Source of the DNA: Streptomonospora wellingtoniae
GTDB taxonomy: Bacteria > Actinomycetota > Actinomycetes > Streptosporangiales > Streptosporangiaceae
DNA length: 64,000 bases
Direction of reading: 5' to 3'
Assembly: GCF_031845375.1 (NCBI RefSeq)
Contig: NZ_JAVREK010000002.1
Location: forward strand, 248,001-312,000
In this document: positions 53,958 through 63,272 of the stretch, piece by piece
How the letters are laid out: every line of letters starts with the position of its first letter
How positions within the stretch are numbered: the stretch's first letter is position 1
Notes under the pieces: model-generated
Told to the model about the DNA's origin: nothing
Databases searched by the model: none
What the model saw: the letters and a program-made list of their open reading frames with translations, nothing else
Translations under genes and position numbers: made by a program

Positions 53958-55184
53958 GTGAACATCGATAACCGGCCCGAGGTGGTCCTGGGCGTCGGAG
54001 CAGGCATCGCCGCCTACAAGGTGTGCGAGCTACTCCGCCGCCTCACCGAGTCCGGGCACAGCGTCCAAGTCGTCCCCACCGCCGACGCGCTGCGGTTCGT
54101 GGGCGAGCCCACCTGGGCCGCGCTCTCCGGCCGCACCGTCGCCACCGGGGTGTGGGAGTCCGTGCACGAGGTTCCGCACGTGCGCATCGGCCGTCGCGCC
54201 GACCTCGTGCTCGTCGCACCGGCGACGGCCGACCTGCTGGCCAAGGCCGCCCACGGCCTCGCCGACGACCTGCTCACCAACACGCTGCTGACCGCGCGCT
54301 GCCCCGTCGTCTTCGCCCCGGCCATGCACACCGAGATGTGGGAGCACCCGGCCACCCGCGCCAACGTCGCCACGCTGCGCTCGCGCGGGGCCGTGGTCGT
54401 CGAGCCGGCCGCGGGACGGCTCACCGGCGCCGACACCGGGCCCGGGCGGCTGCCCGAGCCCGACACGCTCTTCGCGGCCGCCCGCCGCGTGCTCGCCCGC
54501 GGCGGCCTGCCCGCAGACCTGGCCGGTCGCCACGTGCTCATCACCGCCGGCGGTACCCGCGAGCCCATCGACCCGGTGCGCTTCATCGGCAACCGCTCCT
54601 CGGGCCGCCAGGGCTACGCGCTGGCCGCCACCGCGCTGGCCCGCGGGGCCCGGGTGAGCCTGGTGTCGGCGAACGTCGCGCTGCCGCCGCCCGCCGGGGC
54701 CGAGGTCGTCGGCGTCGGGACCGCCCGCGAGTTGCGCGATGCGGTCCTCGCCCGCAGCGGCGACGCCGACGCCGTCGTCATGGCCGCCGCGGTCGCCGAT
54801 TTCAGGCCGACCGAAACCGCGACCGGAAAGATCAAGAAGACGGGGGAGGGGCCGGCCCCCGTCGAACTCGTCGAGAACCCCGACGTCCTGCTGCGGCTGT
54901 CCGCCGAGCGCGGGCGCCCGGGCCAGGTGGTGGTGGGCTTCGCCGCCGAGACCGACGACGTGATCGCCAACGGCCGCGCCAAGCTGCGCCGCAAGGGCTG
55001 CGACCTGCTGGTGGTCAACCAGGTCGGCGACGGCCGGGCCTTCGGCACCGAGGACAACCAGGCGGTGGTGCTGGCGGCCGACGGGTCGGCCACCGAGGTC
55101 GGCAACGGTCCCAAGGAGGACCTGGCCGACCGCGTGTGGGACCTCGTGGTCCCGCGGCTGGCGCCCGCCGACACGGCCCCCTAG
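53958..55184 (+). CDS. coaBC: Phosphopantothenoylcysteine decarboxylase/synthetase
   Basis: The 408-residue bifunctional coenzyme A enzyme has the CoaC flavin decarboxylase half (GVGAGIAAYKVCELLRRL, VLVAPATADLLAKAAHG, FAPAMHTEMWEHP) and the CoaB synthetase half (VLITAGGTREPIDPVRFIGN, SSGRQGYALA, AAAVADFRP, TGKIKKTGEGP with catalytic Lys region, VVGFAAETDD). It joins CTP, cysteine and phosphopantothenate and decarboxylates the product. GTG 53958. Confidence 0.94.
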   Translation: MNIDNRPEVVLGVGAGIAAYKVCELLRRLTESGHSVQVVPTADALRFVGEPTWAALSGRTVATGVWESVHEVPHVRIGRRADLVLVAPATADLLAKAAHGLADDLLTNTLLTARCPVVFAPAMHTEMWEHPATRANVATLRSRGAVVVEPAAGRLTGADTGPGRLPEPDTLFAAARRVLARGGLPADLAGRHVLITAGGTREPIDPVRFIGNRSSGRQGYALAATALARGARVSLVSANVALPPPAGAEVVGVGTARELRDAVLARSGDADAVVMAAAVADFRPTETATGKIKKTGEGPAPVELVENPDVLLRLSAERGRPGQVVVGFAAETDDVIANGRAKLRRKGCDLLVVNQVGDGRAFGTEDNQAVVLAADGSATEVGNGPKEDLADRVWDLVVPRLAPADTAP

Positions 55185-55607
55185 CCGCGGATCCGGCTAC
55201 CCCGGGTGATCGCGACGGCGGCGATACGACCGCTCCGCTGCCGCGCCGCACCGGGCTCCGTGTTGCGTGTCTAGCTTCCCGTTTCGCTCTCCGCTACGGG
55301 AATTCCCAGCACATGGGCATGATCGGGGCGGTACCGGAAATTCGGGTGTGTCGTGCGTCACACTCCGCAGGTTGCCGCCTGAGTAGGCATTCCGCGCTGA
55401 CGCGGCGACGCCGCCCCGCCTCGGGGGCCGACTTTGTGCGGCCCGAGCGGCGAGGCCGCCCGAGCGCGTCGAGCACCGCCCCACTACAGTGGTCCTCAGA
55501 AACCAACCGCGTCGGTCGGTTTCGCGGAGGAGACCCCCTTCCCCTCCGTGATGGCCGAGCCGAGCCGACAACTGTCAGCCAGCAGCCGCTGCAAGGAGTC
55601 ACTCAAC
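55185..55607. other. metK upstream region
   Basis: No gene is seen. TACAGT (55485-55490) is a likely -10. A hairpin at 55500-55522 lies at the predicted RNA 5' end. I looked for SAM riboswitch signatures and found none. Confidence 0.45.
55500..55522 (+). promoter_or_regulatory. Hairpin at the 5' end of the metK leader
   Basis: AAACCAACCG (55500-55509) pairs with CGGTCGGTTT (55513-55522) with one A-C mismatch and a CGT loop. It starts about three bases after the predicted transcription start and may stabilise the message. Confidence 0.35.
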
Positions 55608-56801
55608 GTGTCCCGTCGCCTTTTCACCTCCGAGTCGGTCACCGAAGGCCACCCCGACAAGATGGCCGACCAGATCAGTGACGCGATCCTCGACGCGATG
55701 CTCAAGGACGACCCGGCCAGCCGGGTCGCCGCCGAGACCCTGATCACCACCGGACAGGTACACGTGGCCGGTGAGGTCACCACCAAGACCTACGTCGACA
55801 TCCAAGAGATCGTCCGCAAGAAGATCCTGGAGATCGGGTACGACTCCTCCGCCAAGGGCTTCGACGGCCAGTCCTGCGGGGTTTCGGTCTCCCTCGACGC
55901 GCAGTCCCCCGACATCGCCCAGGGCGTCGACACCGCCTACGAGGCGCGTGTCGACAAGGAGGACGACGCGCTCGACAAGCAGGGCGCCGGCGACCAGGGC
56001 CTGATGTTCGGCTACGCGAACAACGAGACGCCCGAGCTCATGCCGCTGCCGATCAAGCTCGCCCACGCTCTGGCGGAGCGCCTCTCCGAGGTCCGCCACA
56101 ACGGGACCGTCCCCTACCTGCGTCCCGACGGCAAGACCCAGGTCACCGTGGAGTACGAGGGCCAGAAGCCGGTCCGCCTGGACACGGTCGTCGTCTCCAG
56201 CCAGCACGCCCCCGACATCGACATCGACGAGCTCCTGACCCCGGACGTCAAGGAGCACGTCATCGCGCCGATCGTCGCGAGCTACGGCCTTGAGGCCGAC
56301 GACTACCGGCTGCTGGTCAACCCGACCGGCCGCTTCGAGATCGGCGGCCCGATGGGCGACGCGGGTCTGACCGGCCGCAAGATCATCGTCGACACCTACG
56401 GCGGCTACGCCCGCCACGGCGGCGGCGCCTTCTCCGGCAAGGACCCGTCCAAGGTCGACCGCTCGGCCGCCTACGCCACCCGCTGGGTCGCCAAGAACAT
56501 CGTCGCGGCCGGCCTGGCCGACCGTGCCGAGGTGCAGGTCGCCTACGCGATCGGCAAGGCGCACCCGGTCGGCGTCTTCATCGAGACCTTCGGCACCGAG
56601 CAGGTCGCCCCCGAGGTCATCGAGAAGGCCGTCGACGAGGTCTTCGACCTGCGCCCGGCGGCGATCGTGCGCGACCTGGACCTGCTGCGCCCGATCTACT
56701 CCGGCACCGCCGCCTACGGCCACTTCGGCCGCCAGGACGCGAAGTTCACCTGGGAGCAGACCGACCGCGCGGCCGCCCTGAAGTCCGCCGCGGGCGCCTG
56801 A
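55608..56801 (+). CDS. metK: S-adenosylmethionine synthetase
   Basis: The 397-residue enzyme makes AdoMet from methionine and ATP. Signatures: FTSESVTEGHPDKMADQISD (ATP/Mg), QGAGDQGLMFGYA (substrate loop GAGDQG), GGAFSGKDPSKVDRSAAY (GGGAFSGKD) and YGHFGR near the end. AAGGAG at 55593-55598 supports GTG 55608. priA, which commonly follows metK in actinobacteria, is not present; a repeat and an MFS gene follow instead. Confidence 0.96.
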   Translation: MSRRLFTSESVTEGHPDKMADQISDAILDAMLKDDPASRVAAETLITTGQVHVAGEVTTKTYVDIQEIVRKKILEIGYDSSAKGFDGQSCGVSVSLDAQSPDIAQGVDTAYEARVDKEDDALDKQGAGDQGLMFGYANNETPELMPLPIKLAHALAERLSEVRHNGTVPYLRPDGKTQVTVEYEGQKPVRLDTVVVSSQHAPDIDIDELLTPDVKEHVIAPIVASYGLEADDYRLLVNPTGRFEIGGPMGDAGLTGRKIIVDTYGGYARHGGGAFSGKDPSKVDRSAAYATRWVAKNIVAAGLADRAEVQVAYAIGKAHPVGVFIETFGTEQVAPEVIEKAVDEVFDLRPAAIVRDLDLLRPIYSGTAAYGHFGRQDAKFTWEQTDRAAALKSAAGA

Positions 56802-56853
56802 CCCCGGCATCCGGCGCGAGCGCTCCGCATCCGGGGCGCCCGGCACCGACGCA

Positions 56854-56890
56854 CGCCCGGCCGCGGCCCGACGAGGGCCGCGGCCGGGCG
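56854..56890. terminator. Hairpin after metK
   Basis: CGCCCGGCCGCGGCCC (56854-56869) pairs perfectly over 16 bp with GGGCCGCGGCCGGGCG (56875-56890), loop GACGA. Confidence 0.7.
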
Positions 56891-56923
56891 CGTTCGTGTC
56901 AGCGGTCGGCCCCAACCCCCGTT

Positions 56924-56978
56924 GATCTTGTAGCTATCGTGAATTAAAACGATTTCCAGTGACGATGGCTACAAGATC
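56924..56978. repeat. Nested palindromic repeat, copy 5 (most complete)
   Basis: Arms GATCTTGTAGC (56924-56934) and GCTACAAGATC (56968-56978) are perfect. Here the palindrome extends outward through AACCCCCGTT (56914-56923) and AACGGGGGTT (56979-56988), giving a unit of about 75 bp. It lies 34 bases beyond the metK hairpin. Confidence 0.92.
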
Positions 56979-56988
56979 AACGGGGGTT

Positions 56989-57166
56989 CACACCCCGCGG
57001 GGCGCTGTGTTGGGCGTCCCCTATGAGGGTTCCCACTCCCCGACGACCATGGCATCATGTCGGCGGTCGGCTGTATGCGGTATGCGAACCATTGTGCGCC
57101 ACATGCACCGATGCAGACTGCCCATCCCCCCGGGCCGAGGGCCCGAGGTCGCATCGAGGGGGCCGC
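56989..57166. other. MFS gene leader region
   Basis: Nothing recognisable beyond a purine-rich GAGGGGG (57156-57162) that sets the MFS start. Confidence 0.35.
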
Positions 57167-58750
57167 TTGTCCGCGTTGAGCGTGCTGGACCGGGAAAGAT
57201 CCGTCGCTCCCAGAAGCTACAACCGCTGGCTCATACCGCCCGCTGCGCTGGCGGTGCACCTGTCGATCGGGCAGGCCTACGCCACCAGCGTCTACAAGAA
57301 CTCACTGGTCGAGCACTTCGACGCCAGCCAGACCCAGATCGGCGTCATCTTCTCCATCGCGATCGTGATGCTGGGGCTGTCCGCGGCGCTGGGCGGCACC
57401 TGGGTCGAGCACAACGGGCCGCGCAAAGCGATGCTGGTCGCGGCCGCGTTCTGGAGCGGCGGGTTCCTCGTCGGCGCTCTCGGCATCGCCACCGGCCAGC
57501 TCTGGCTGCTCTACCTGGGCTACGGGGCGTTCGGCGGGATCGGCCTGGGCATCGGCTACATCTCCCCGGTGTCGACCCTGATGAAGTGGTTCCCCGACCG
57601 GCCCGGGCTCGCCACCGGCCTGGCGATCATGGGCTTCGGCGGCGGCGCACTCGTCGCCTCGCCGGTGTCCAACCAGCTCATGGCGGTCTACGATCCCGCC
57701 TACGACGCCACGGTTCCCGGCTCGGTGGCCTCCGGCGGCGCGCTCGTGGGCCTGTTCGTCACCCTCGGGCTGGGCTACTTCGCGCTGATGATGATGGGCG
57801 TGCTGCTTGTCCGCGTCCCGCCCAGGGGATGGCGGCCCGCCGGGTACAACCCCGCCGCCAACAACCACGCGCCGGTGGCCGGCTCCGAGGGGGTCTCGGC
57901 CAACAACGCGCTGCGCACGCCGCAGTTCTGGCTGCTGTGGACCGTTCTGTTCACCAACGTCACCGCCGGCATCGGCATCCTGGAGCACGCCAGCCCGCTG
58001 CTGCAGGACTTCTTCCGCGACGCCTCGGGCACGTCGGCCGTCACCGCGGCCGCCGCCGGCGGCTTCGTGGGAGTGCTGTCCCTGTTCAACATGGCCGGCC
58101 GGTTCGTGTGGTCCTCGACCTCCGACATCGTCGGGCGCAAGCCCATCTATGCCTTCTACCTGGGCGTGGGCGCGATCCTCTACATCCTCATGGCCACCGT
58201 CGGCGGCACCTCGACCATCGTCTTCGTCGCCACGGCGGGCATCATCATCTCCTTCTACGGCGGCGGGTTCGCCACGGTGCCCGCCTACCTCCGCGACCTC
58301 TTCGGCACCTACGAGGTCGGCGCCATCCACGGCCGGCTGCTGACCGCGTGGTCCGCGGCGGGCATCGCCGGGCCGCTGATCATCAACGCGTTCCTCGACG
58401 CCCAGGGCGAGCCCGGCACCCTCACCCGGGACGCCTATCAGGCGCCGCTGTTCACGATGGTGGGGCTACTGGTCGTGGGGTTCGCCGCCAACCTGCTGAT
58501 CCGCCGCGTGAGCGCGGGCTTCTTCGAGCCCGCCGCAAAGGAGCCCGCGCAGGCCGTACCCGCGCAGGCCGTACCCGCGGATGCCGCCGCTGCGGGAGCC
58601 GAGCCGGGCGGATCCGCGCCGGGGACCGGCGACGGCGCCTCCCGGAGTTCGCTCCCGCTGCTCGTGGCCTCGTGGGCGGTGGTGGCGGTCCTCCTCGGCT
58701 ACGCGGTCCTGCGCGTCAGCAGCACGGCGGCGCGCCTGTTCACCGGCTGA
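57167..58750 (+). CDS. OFA-type major facilitator transporter
   Basis: The 527-residue protein has about 12 membrane helices and matches the oxalate/formate antiporter family: the N-terminal LIPPAALAVHLSIGQAYATS, VYKNSLVEHF, GTWVEHNGPRKAM, the signature GIGLGIGYISPVSTLMKWFP with DRPGLATG, and WSSTSDIVGRKPIYAF in the second half. The substrate is probably a small carboxylate. TTG 57167 is chosen because GAGGGGG lies four bases upstream; GTG 57182 is an alternative. The tail has an AQAVPAQAVPAD repeat and an extra C-terminal helix. It overlaps the convergent DUF418 gene by 11 bp. Confidence 0.87.
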   Translation: MSALSVLDRERSVAPRSYNRWLIPPAALAVHLSIGQAYATSVYKNSLVEHFDASQTQIGVIFSIAIVMLGLSAALGGTWVEHNGPRKAMLVAAAFWSGGFLVGALGIATGQLWLLYLGYGAFGGIGLGIGYISPVSTLMKWFPDRPGLATGLAIMGFGGGALVASPVSNQLMAVYDPAYDATVPGSVASGGALVGLFVTLGLGYFALMMMGVLLVRVPPRGWRPAGYNPAANNHAPVAGSEGVSANNALRTPQFWLLWTVLFTNVTAGIGILEHASPLLQDFFRDASGTSAVTAAAAGGFVGVLSLFNMAGRFVWSSTSDIVGRKPIYAFYLGVGAILYILMATVGGTSTIVFVATAGIIISFYGGGFATVPAYLRDLFGTYEVGAIHGRLLTAWSAAGIAGPLIINAFLDAQGEPGTLTRDAYQAPLFTMVGLLVVGFAANLLIRRVSAGFFEPAAKEPAQAVPAQAVPADAAAAGAEPGGSAPGTGDGASRSSLPLLVASWAVVAVLLGYAVLRVSSTAARLFTG

Positions 58751-59990
58751 CCCGCGCGGCCGCCGCCCGCTCCCGTTCGGGTATCCGGTCCAGCACCGCC
58801 TTCTGCAGGGCCTCCAGCGGTCCCCGGTCGAAGCGGCGCAGCCACAGCACCGACCCCGCCAGCAAGACCAGGCTGATGCCCGCCCACAGGCCGATCACCC
58901 ACCACGGTCCCGACCCCCAGAGGCGCGACGCCAGCCCCAGCCCGAACCCGTAGCACAGGAGCATCGCCAGTACGTTCTGCAGCACATAGCCCGACATCGC
59001 CGTCCGTCCCAGGCACGCCAGCGGCCCGGCCACCGGGCCGGGGCGGGCCCGGCCGCCGAACCGGTCCAGCAGCGTGCCGATCAGCCCCACCAGGCCCAAG
59101 GCCACGACCGGGGCGGCCACGTACCGGTCGAGGAAGAACGCGTCGCCGACCAGGGTCGTGGCCGCGTTGAGCGGGACGCCCGCGCCCAGGCCCCACGTCA
59201 GCAGCCGCCATCGCAGGGCCGCACCCGCAGGGCCCGGGTCGAACGCGCCGGCCCGCAGCAACCGCACGCCCACCAGGAGCAGGAACACCATCATCGCGAA
59301 TGCGAGCACCGGCTCCAGCCGCAGCACCGCCGCGTTCTGCAGGCGCGCCGCCACCTGGTCGGCGTAGCCTCCCTCGGCGTAGAGGCGGACGGCCTCCGGG
59401 GAGGGGCCCGACCCGGCGGCGCCCTGCACCGCCGCCAGCGCCAGGGTCAGCAGCCCCATCACGGCGATGTGGAACGCTCCGGCGCACCACATCGCCGCCG
59501 TGCGGACGCGCCGCGAGCGCGTCAGCAGCCACGCGACCAGCAGCGAGGCCACCGCGTAGCCCATCAGCACGTCCCAGGCGAACACCAGGGCGAAGTGCAC
59601 GGTGCCCTCGGCGAAGAGGAACAGCGCGCGCCACGTGAAGCGGCCCGGCCAGCGCCGGCCCCGCCGGGCGGCGGAGCCGAACTGCACCGCGAGCCCGGCA
59701 CCGAACAGCAGGGTCAGCAGCGCGTAGGACTTGCCGTTGGCGGCGAAGCGCATCAGCGCCTCCGCCGCGGCCGCGAGCGAGGGGTCCGACAGCAGCCCGG
59801 GCACGTCCACCAGCTGCGCCGATCCGCTCAGCAGGCCCATCTCGGCACCGGGTGCGGTGAAGATCCAGATGTTGGTCGCCAGCGTGCCGAGGATGGCCGT
59901 GCCGCGCAGCACGTCCAGCAGCGGCAGCCGCGCCCGGGGCGCGTCCGGTTCGGGACGGGTGCGGCCGGCCGCCGCGGAGGGGGTGTCCAT
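58740..59990 (-). CDS. DUF418 (YeiB-like) membrane protein, second copy
   Basis: The 416-residue protein has about 9-10 membrane helices, an N-terminal LLDVLRGTAILGTLATNIWI and the C-terminal CLGRTAMSGYVLQNVLAMLL region with the conserved SGYVLQN-type motif. Architecture equals that of the protein at 35405, but the sequences are clearly divergent paralogues. Function unknown. The 3' end overlaps the MFS gene. Confidence 0.85.
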   Translation of the reverse strand: MDTPSAAAGRTRPEPDAPRARLPLLDVLRGTAILGTLATNIWIFTAPGAEMGLLSGSAQLVDVPGLLSDPSLAAAAEALMRFAANGKSYALLTLLFGAGLAVQFGSAARRGRRWPGRFTWRALFLFAEGTVHFALVFAWDVLMGYAVASLLVAWLLTRSRRVRTAAMWCAGAFHIAVMGLLTLALAAVQGAAGSGPSPEAVRLYAEGGYADQVAARLQNAAVLRLEPVLAFAMMVFLLLVGVRLLRAGAFDPGPAGAALRWRLLTWGLGAGVPLNAATTLVGDAFFLDRYVAAPVVALGLVGLIGTLLDRFGGRARPGPVAGPLACLGRTAMSGYVLQNVLAMLLCYGFGLGLASRLWGSGPWWVIGLWAGISLVLLAGSVLWLRRFDRGPLEALQKAVLDRIPERERAAAARVSR

Positions 59991-60138
59991 CGCCGAATGC
60001 TCCGTTCACAGGCCGCGGATGGGTCCGGGCGGGGGCTCGCGGCCCCGCCCGGACGTTCAGCCTGGCCGAACGGATCCTCCGGCACATCCTCCCGGATGCC
60101 CGGCCGGTGTGCGGCTTTGGTTGTACACCCCCGCGGGG

Positions 60139-60603
60139 CTACAGGCGCACGGTGGTACTGCGGACGATCTCGAAGACGGGGTGGGAGCCGACCTCCTGCC
60201 CGAACGCCTCGACCGGGGAGTCCGGTGCGGCGGTGAACTGTCCGGCCACCACCGCGGCGCGCGGGTGGTCCAGGTACTCCTTGAGCACGCGCGCCGCGCG
60301 CTCCGGTCCGGTCTGCTCGACGCTGATCAGTTCGATCCACCCGCCGCGGCGCAGCGTGGCGAAGCCGTCGCGGCGGATGTTGCGCACCCAGCCCGTCTCG
60401 CCGTACGCGCCGACGAGGAACCTTCCCTGCTCGTTCTCCACCAGGCTGACGGGTGTCGTCCGCAGGAACCCCGACTTGCTGCCGCGCGTGGTCAGCAGCC
60501 GCATCTCGCCGGGGCTGATGCCGTAGGTGATGAAGCCCGCGATGACGGCGTTGGCGGTGCGCCGCAGCCGTGTACGGGGAAAGCGGCCGGCCTGGTCTGG
60601 CAT
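60139..60603 (-). CDS. Deazaflavin (F420)-dependent nitroreductase family protein
   Basis: The 154-residue protein has the Ddn-family core RLLTTRGSKSGFLRTTPVSL, then GRFLVGAYGETGWVRNIRRD and the C-terminal PVFEIVRST. The family (split beta-barrel) uses F420H2 to reduce quinones or nitro compounds. AGGGAG precedes ATG 60603. It is 68 bp downstream of gcdH on the same strand, so it may be in the same transcript. Confidence 0.85.
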   Translation of the reverse strand: MPDQAGRFPRTRLRRTANAVIAGFITYGISPGEMRLLTTRGSKSGFLRTTPVSLVENEQGRFLVGAYGETGWVRNIRRDGFATLRRGGWIELISVEQTGPERAARVLKEYLDHPRAAVVAGQFTAAPDSPVEAFGQEVGSHPVFEIVRSTTVRL

Positions 60604-60671
60604 CGACGTCTCCCTTGCTCGGTTGCCCCCCATTCTGGTGGTTCCGCGGAGCGCCCGCACCCTGCGGCGCC

Positions 60672-61862
60672 TCACCGGAACGCCGAGACGCCCGTCACCG
60701 CCTGGCCGATGCTCAGCGCGTGGATCTCCTCGGTGCCCTCGTAGGTGGCCACCGTCTCCAGATTGGCCATGTGCCGCATGACCGGATACTCCAGGGTGAT
60801 GCCGTTGGCGCCGTGCAGCGAGCGCGCGGTGCGCGCCACCCGCTGGGCGGCGGCCACGTTGCCGAACTTGCCCAGGCTGATGTGGTTGCGATGGCAGGCG
60901 CCCTCCTCCTTGAGCCGGCCGATGCGCATCGCGGTCAGCCCCGCCTGGTTCACGTCCAGCACCATGTCGGCGAGCTTGCGCTGGGTCAGCTGGAAGCCGG
61001 CGATGGGCCCGCCGAACTGCTCGCGCGTGCCGGCGTAGTCCAGCGCCGCGGCGTAGCAGGCGCGCGCTGCGCCGGCCGCGCCCCACACGATGCCGTACCG
61101 GGCCTCGTTGAGGCAGGACAGCGGCGAGCCCAGGCCCGCCGAGCCGGGCAGCAGCGCGTCCCCGGGCAGCCGCACCCCGTCCAGGACGAGCTCGGAGGTG
61201 ATCGAGGCGCGCAGGGACAGCTTGCGGTGCAGCGTGTTGGCGGTGAATCCGGGGGTGTCGGCGGGCACCGCGAACCCGCGGACGCCCTCGTCGGTGGCGG
61301 CCCACACGATCGCCACGTCGGCGACCGAGCCGTTGGTGATCCACATCTTGGTGCCGTCCAGCACCCAGTCCGCGCCGTCCCGCCGGGCGCGGGTGCGCAT
61401 CGACCCCGGGTCGCTGCCCGAGTCGGGCTCGGTCAGCCCGAAGCAGCCGATCGCCTGGCCTGCCGCCATCCGCGGCAGCCACTCCTGCTTCTGCTCCGCC
61501 GAGCCGAACCGGTGGAGGGCGTACATGGCCAGCGACCCCTGCACCGACACGAAGCTGCGCAGCCCGGAGTCGACCGCTTCCAGCTCGCGGCAGGCCAGGC
61601 CATATGAGACCGCCCCCGCACCCGCGCACCCGTAGCCCTCCAGGTGCATGCCCAGCACGCCCAGCTCGCCGAAGGCCCGGGCCAGCCCGCGCGGGTCGGG
61701 CAGCGTGCCTGCCTCGTACCAGTCGGCGACGTGCGGAAGCAGTTCCCGGTTCGCGAAGGTGCGGACAGCGTCGCGGATGTCGGCCTCCTCCGCCGACAGC
61801 GTCGCGTCGAGCGCGAGGAAGTCCTGCGGGTCGGGCGCCTGAGGGCGGTGCTGGTCGCTCAT
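60672..61862 (-). CDS. gcdH: Glutaryl-CoA dehydrogenase
   Basis: The 396-residue acyl-CoA dehydrogenase closely follows the GCDH pattern: HLEGYGCAGAGAVSYGLACR, ELEAVDSGLRSFVSVQGSL (with the Arg that binds the glutaryl carboxylate), CFGLTEPDSGSDPGSM, LNEARYGIVWGAAGA and the catalytic Glu in VATYEGTEEIHALSIGQAVT. It oxidises and decarboxylates glutaryl-CoA to crotonyl-CoA in lysine, tryptophan or glutarate breakdown. It lies 93 bp after the CoA-transferase gene. Confidence 0.92.
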   Translation of the reverse strand: MSDQHRPQAPDPQDFLALDATLSAEEADIRDAVRTFANRELLPHVADWYEAGTLPDPRGLARAFGELGVLGMHLEGYGCAGAGAVSYGLACRELEAVDSGLRSFVSVQGSLAMYALHRFGSAEQKQEWLPRMAAGQAIGCFGLTEPDSGSDPGSMRTRARRDGADWVLDGTKMWITNGSVADVAIVWAATDEGVRGFAVPADTPGFTANTLHRKLSLRASITSELVLDGVRLPGDALLPGSAGLGSPLSCLNEARYGIVWGAAGAARACYAAALDYAGTREQFGGPIAGFQLTQRKLADMVLDVNQAGLTAMRIGRLKEEGACHRNHISLGKFGNVAAAQRVARTARSLHGANGITLEYPVMRHMANLETVATYEGTEEIHALSIGQAVTGVSAFR

Positions 61863-61955
61863 CTGGGCGGTGCCTCCTTCACGTGGCGGGCGGGTCGTGC
61901 TGCGGAGCCGGCGGCGCGGGACGGGGCGGTGCTCGTGCCGGGGGGCGCCGGGCGG

Positions 61956-63272
61956 TCAGCCGGTCGGCGGCGCTCCACCGGCGCCGGCGTCCTCGCGCCG
62001 GGCCTGGAGGACGGCGCCCCGATCGATCAGCCGGGCGACGCGGTCGGCGGGCAGGCCTGTCTCGGCCAGCACCCGCGCGGAGTGCTCGCCCAGCAGCGGC
62101 GGAGGGGCGGCGGTGCTCTCGCCGGCGGCCGAGTCCAACCGGAACCCGGCGCGCACCAGGTCCAGCGGTCCCGCCGCGGGGTGCTCGGCGTGCAGCAGCA
62201 CGTCGTCGCCGGCCAGCTGGGCGTTCCCGACGGCGTCGAGCACGCCGCGGACCCGCCCGACCGGGACTCCGGCCGCCAGCAGCGCCTCAAGCCACTCGGC
62301 GGCCGGCCGGGTGCGCAGCTCGCCCGAGATCTCGGCCACCAACTCCGCGCGGTGGGCCACCCGGTCGGGGTTGGTGGCGAACCGCGGGTCGGCGGCGAGG
62401 TCGCTGCGGCCCAGCACCGAGCACAGCCGCCCATAGAGCGCGTCGTTTCCGGCGGCGACGACGATGTCGGCGTCGGCGGTGGCGAACGCCTGGTACGGCA
62501 CGATGGAGCCGTGGGTGTTGCCCACCCGCGCGGGCTCGGTCCCCGTGACCAGCGCCTGCTGGGTGACGTTGGCCAGTCCCGACAAGGCCGAGTTGACCAG
62601 GGAGGCGCTGACGTGCTCGCCGCGGCCGGTGGCGCGCGAGCGCACCAGGGCGCCCAGGACGGCAACCGCGGCGTTGAGGCCGGTGAGCACGTCGGTGATG
62701 GCCACCCCGGCCTTGGTCGGCGGGCCGCCGGGTTCGCCGGTGGCGGCCATGAACCCGCTCTCGGCCTGCACGATGAGGTCGAAGCCGGGCCGCTCGGCCG
62801 GCGCGTGCTCCGGCCCGAAGCCGCTGATCGAGCAGTAGACGACGGCGGGGTTGCGCGCGCTCACCTCGGCGTAGCCCAGTCCCAGGCGGTCGACCACGCC
62901 GGGGCGGAAGTTCTGCATGACGACGTCGGCGCCCGCGCAGACCTCCTGCACCGCGGCGAGCCCTTCGGGATCCTTCAGGTCCACGGCCAGGCTGCGCTTG
63001 TTCCGGTTGACCGCGAGGAAGTAGCTCGCCTCGCCGCCGGCCCACGGCGGACCCCACGCGCGCGTGTCGTCGCCGCGGCCGGGGTGCTCGATCTTGACCA
63101 CGTCGGCGCCCATGTCCGCCAGCAGCATCGTCGCGTAGGGGCCGGCCAGCACGCGGGACAGGTCCGCCACCCGCACGCCCTCCAGCGGGCGGCCGGGCGT
63201 GCCGAAGCCCTCTTCGGACGCGGGGGAGGGGCTGTGCCCCACCTGCCGGTCGGAGCGCGCCTGGCCGGTCAC
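61956..63272 (-). CDS. Family III (CaiB/BaiF) CoA-transferase
   Basis: The 438-residue protein has VADLSRVLAGPYATMLLADM, GADVVKIEHPGRGDDTR, NKRSLAVDLKDPEG, FRPGVVDRLGLGY and SISGFGP, all typical of class III transferases. Next to gcdH it is probably a succinyl-CoA:glutarate CoA-transferase that activates glutarate. The segment GEHVSASLVNSALSGL aligns by eye with the region that normally holds the catalytic Asp; here an Asn is found. GTG 63272 overlaps the stop of the upstream gene (GTGA), which decides the start. Confidence 0.87.
   Translation of the reverse strand: MTGQARSDRQVGHSPSPASEEGFGTPGRPLEGVRVADLSRVLAGPYATMLLADMGADVVKIEHPGRGDDTRAWGPPWAGGEASYFLAVNRNKRSLAVDLKDPEGLAAVQEVCAGADVVMQNFRPGVVDRLGLGYAEVSARNPAVVYCSISGFGPEHAPAERPGFDLIVQAESGFMAATGEPGGPPTKAGVAITDVLTGLNAAVAVLGALVRSRATGRGEHVSASLVNSALSGLANVTQQALVTGTEPARVGNTHGSIVPYQAFATADADIVVAAGNDALYGRLCSVLGRSDLAADPRFATNPDRVAHRAELVAEISGELRTRPAAEWLEALLAAGVPVGRVRGVLDAVGNAQLAGDDVLLHAEHPAAGPLDLVRAGFRLDSAAGESTAAPPPLLGEHSARVLAETGLPADRVARLIDRGAVLQARREDAGAGGAPPTG

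Noticed and set aside
55185..55607. SAM riboswitch before metK
   Set aside because: No conserved SAM-I, SAM-II or SAM-IV core could be recognised; only a short hairpin is present.
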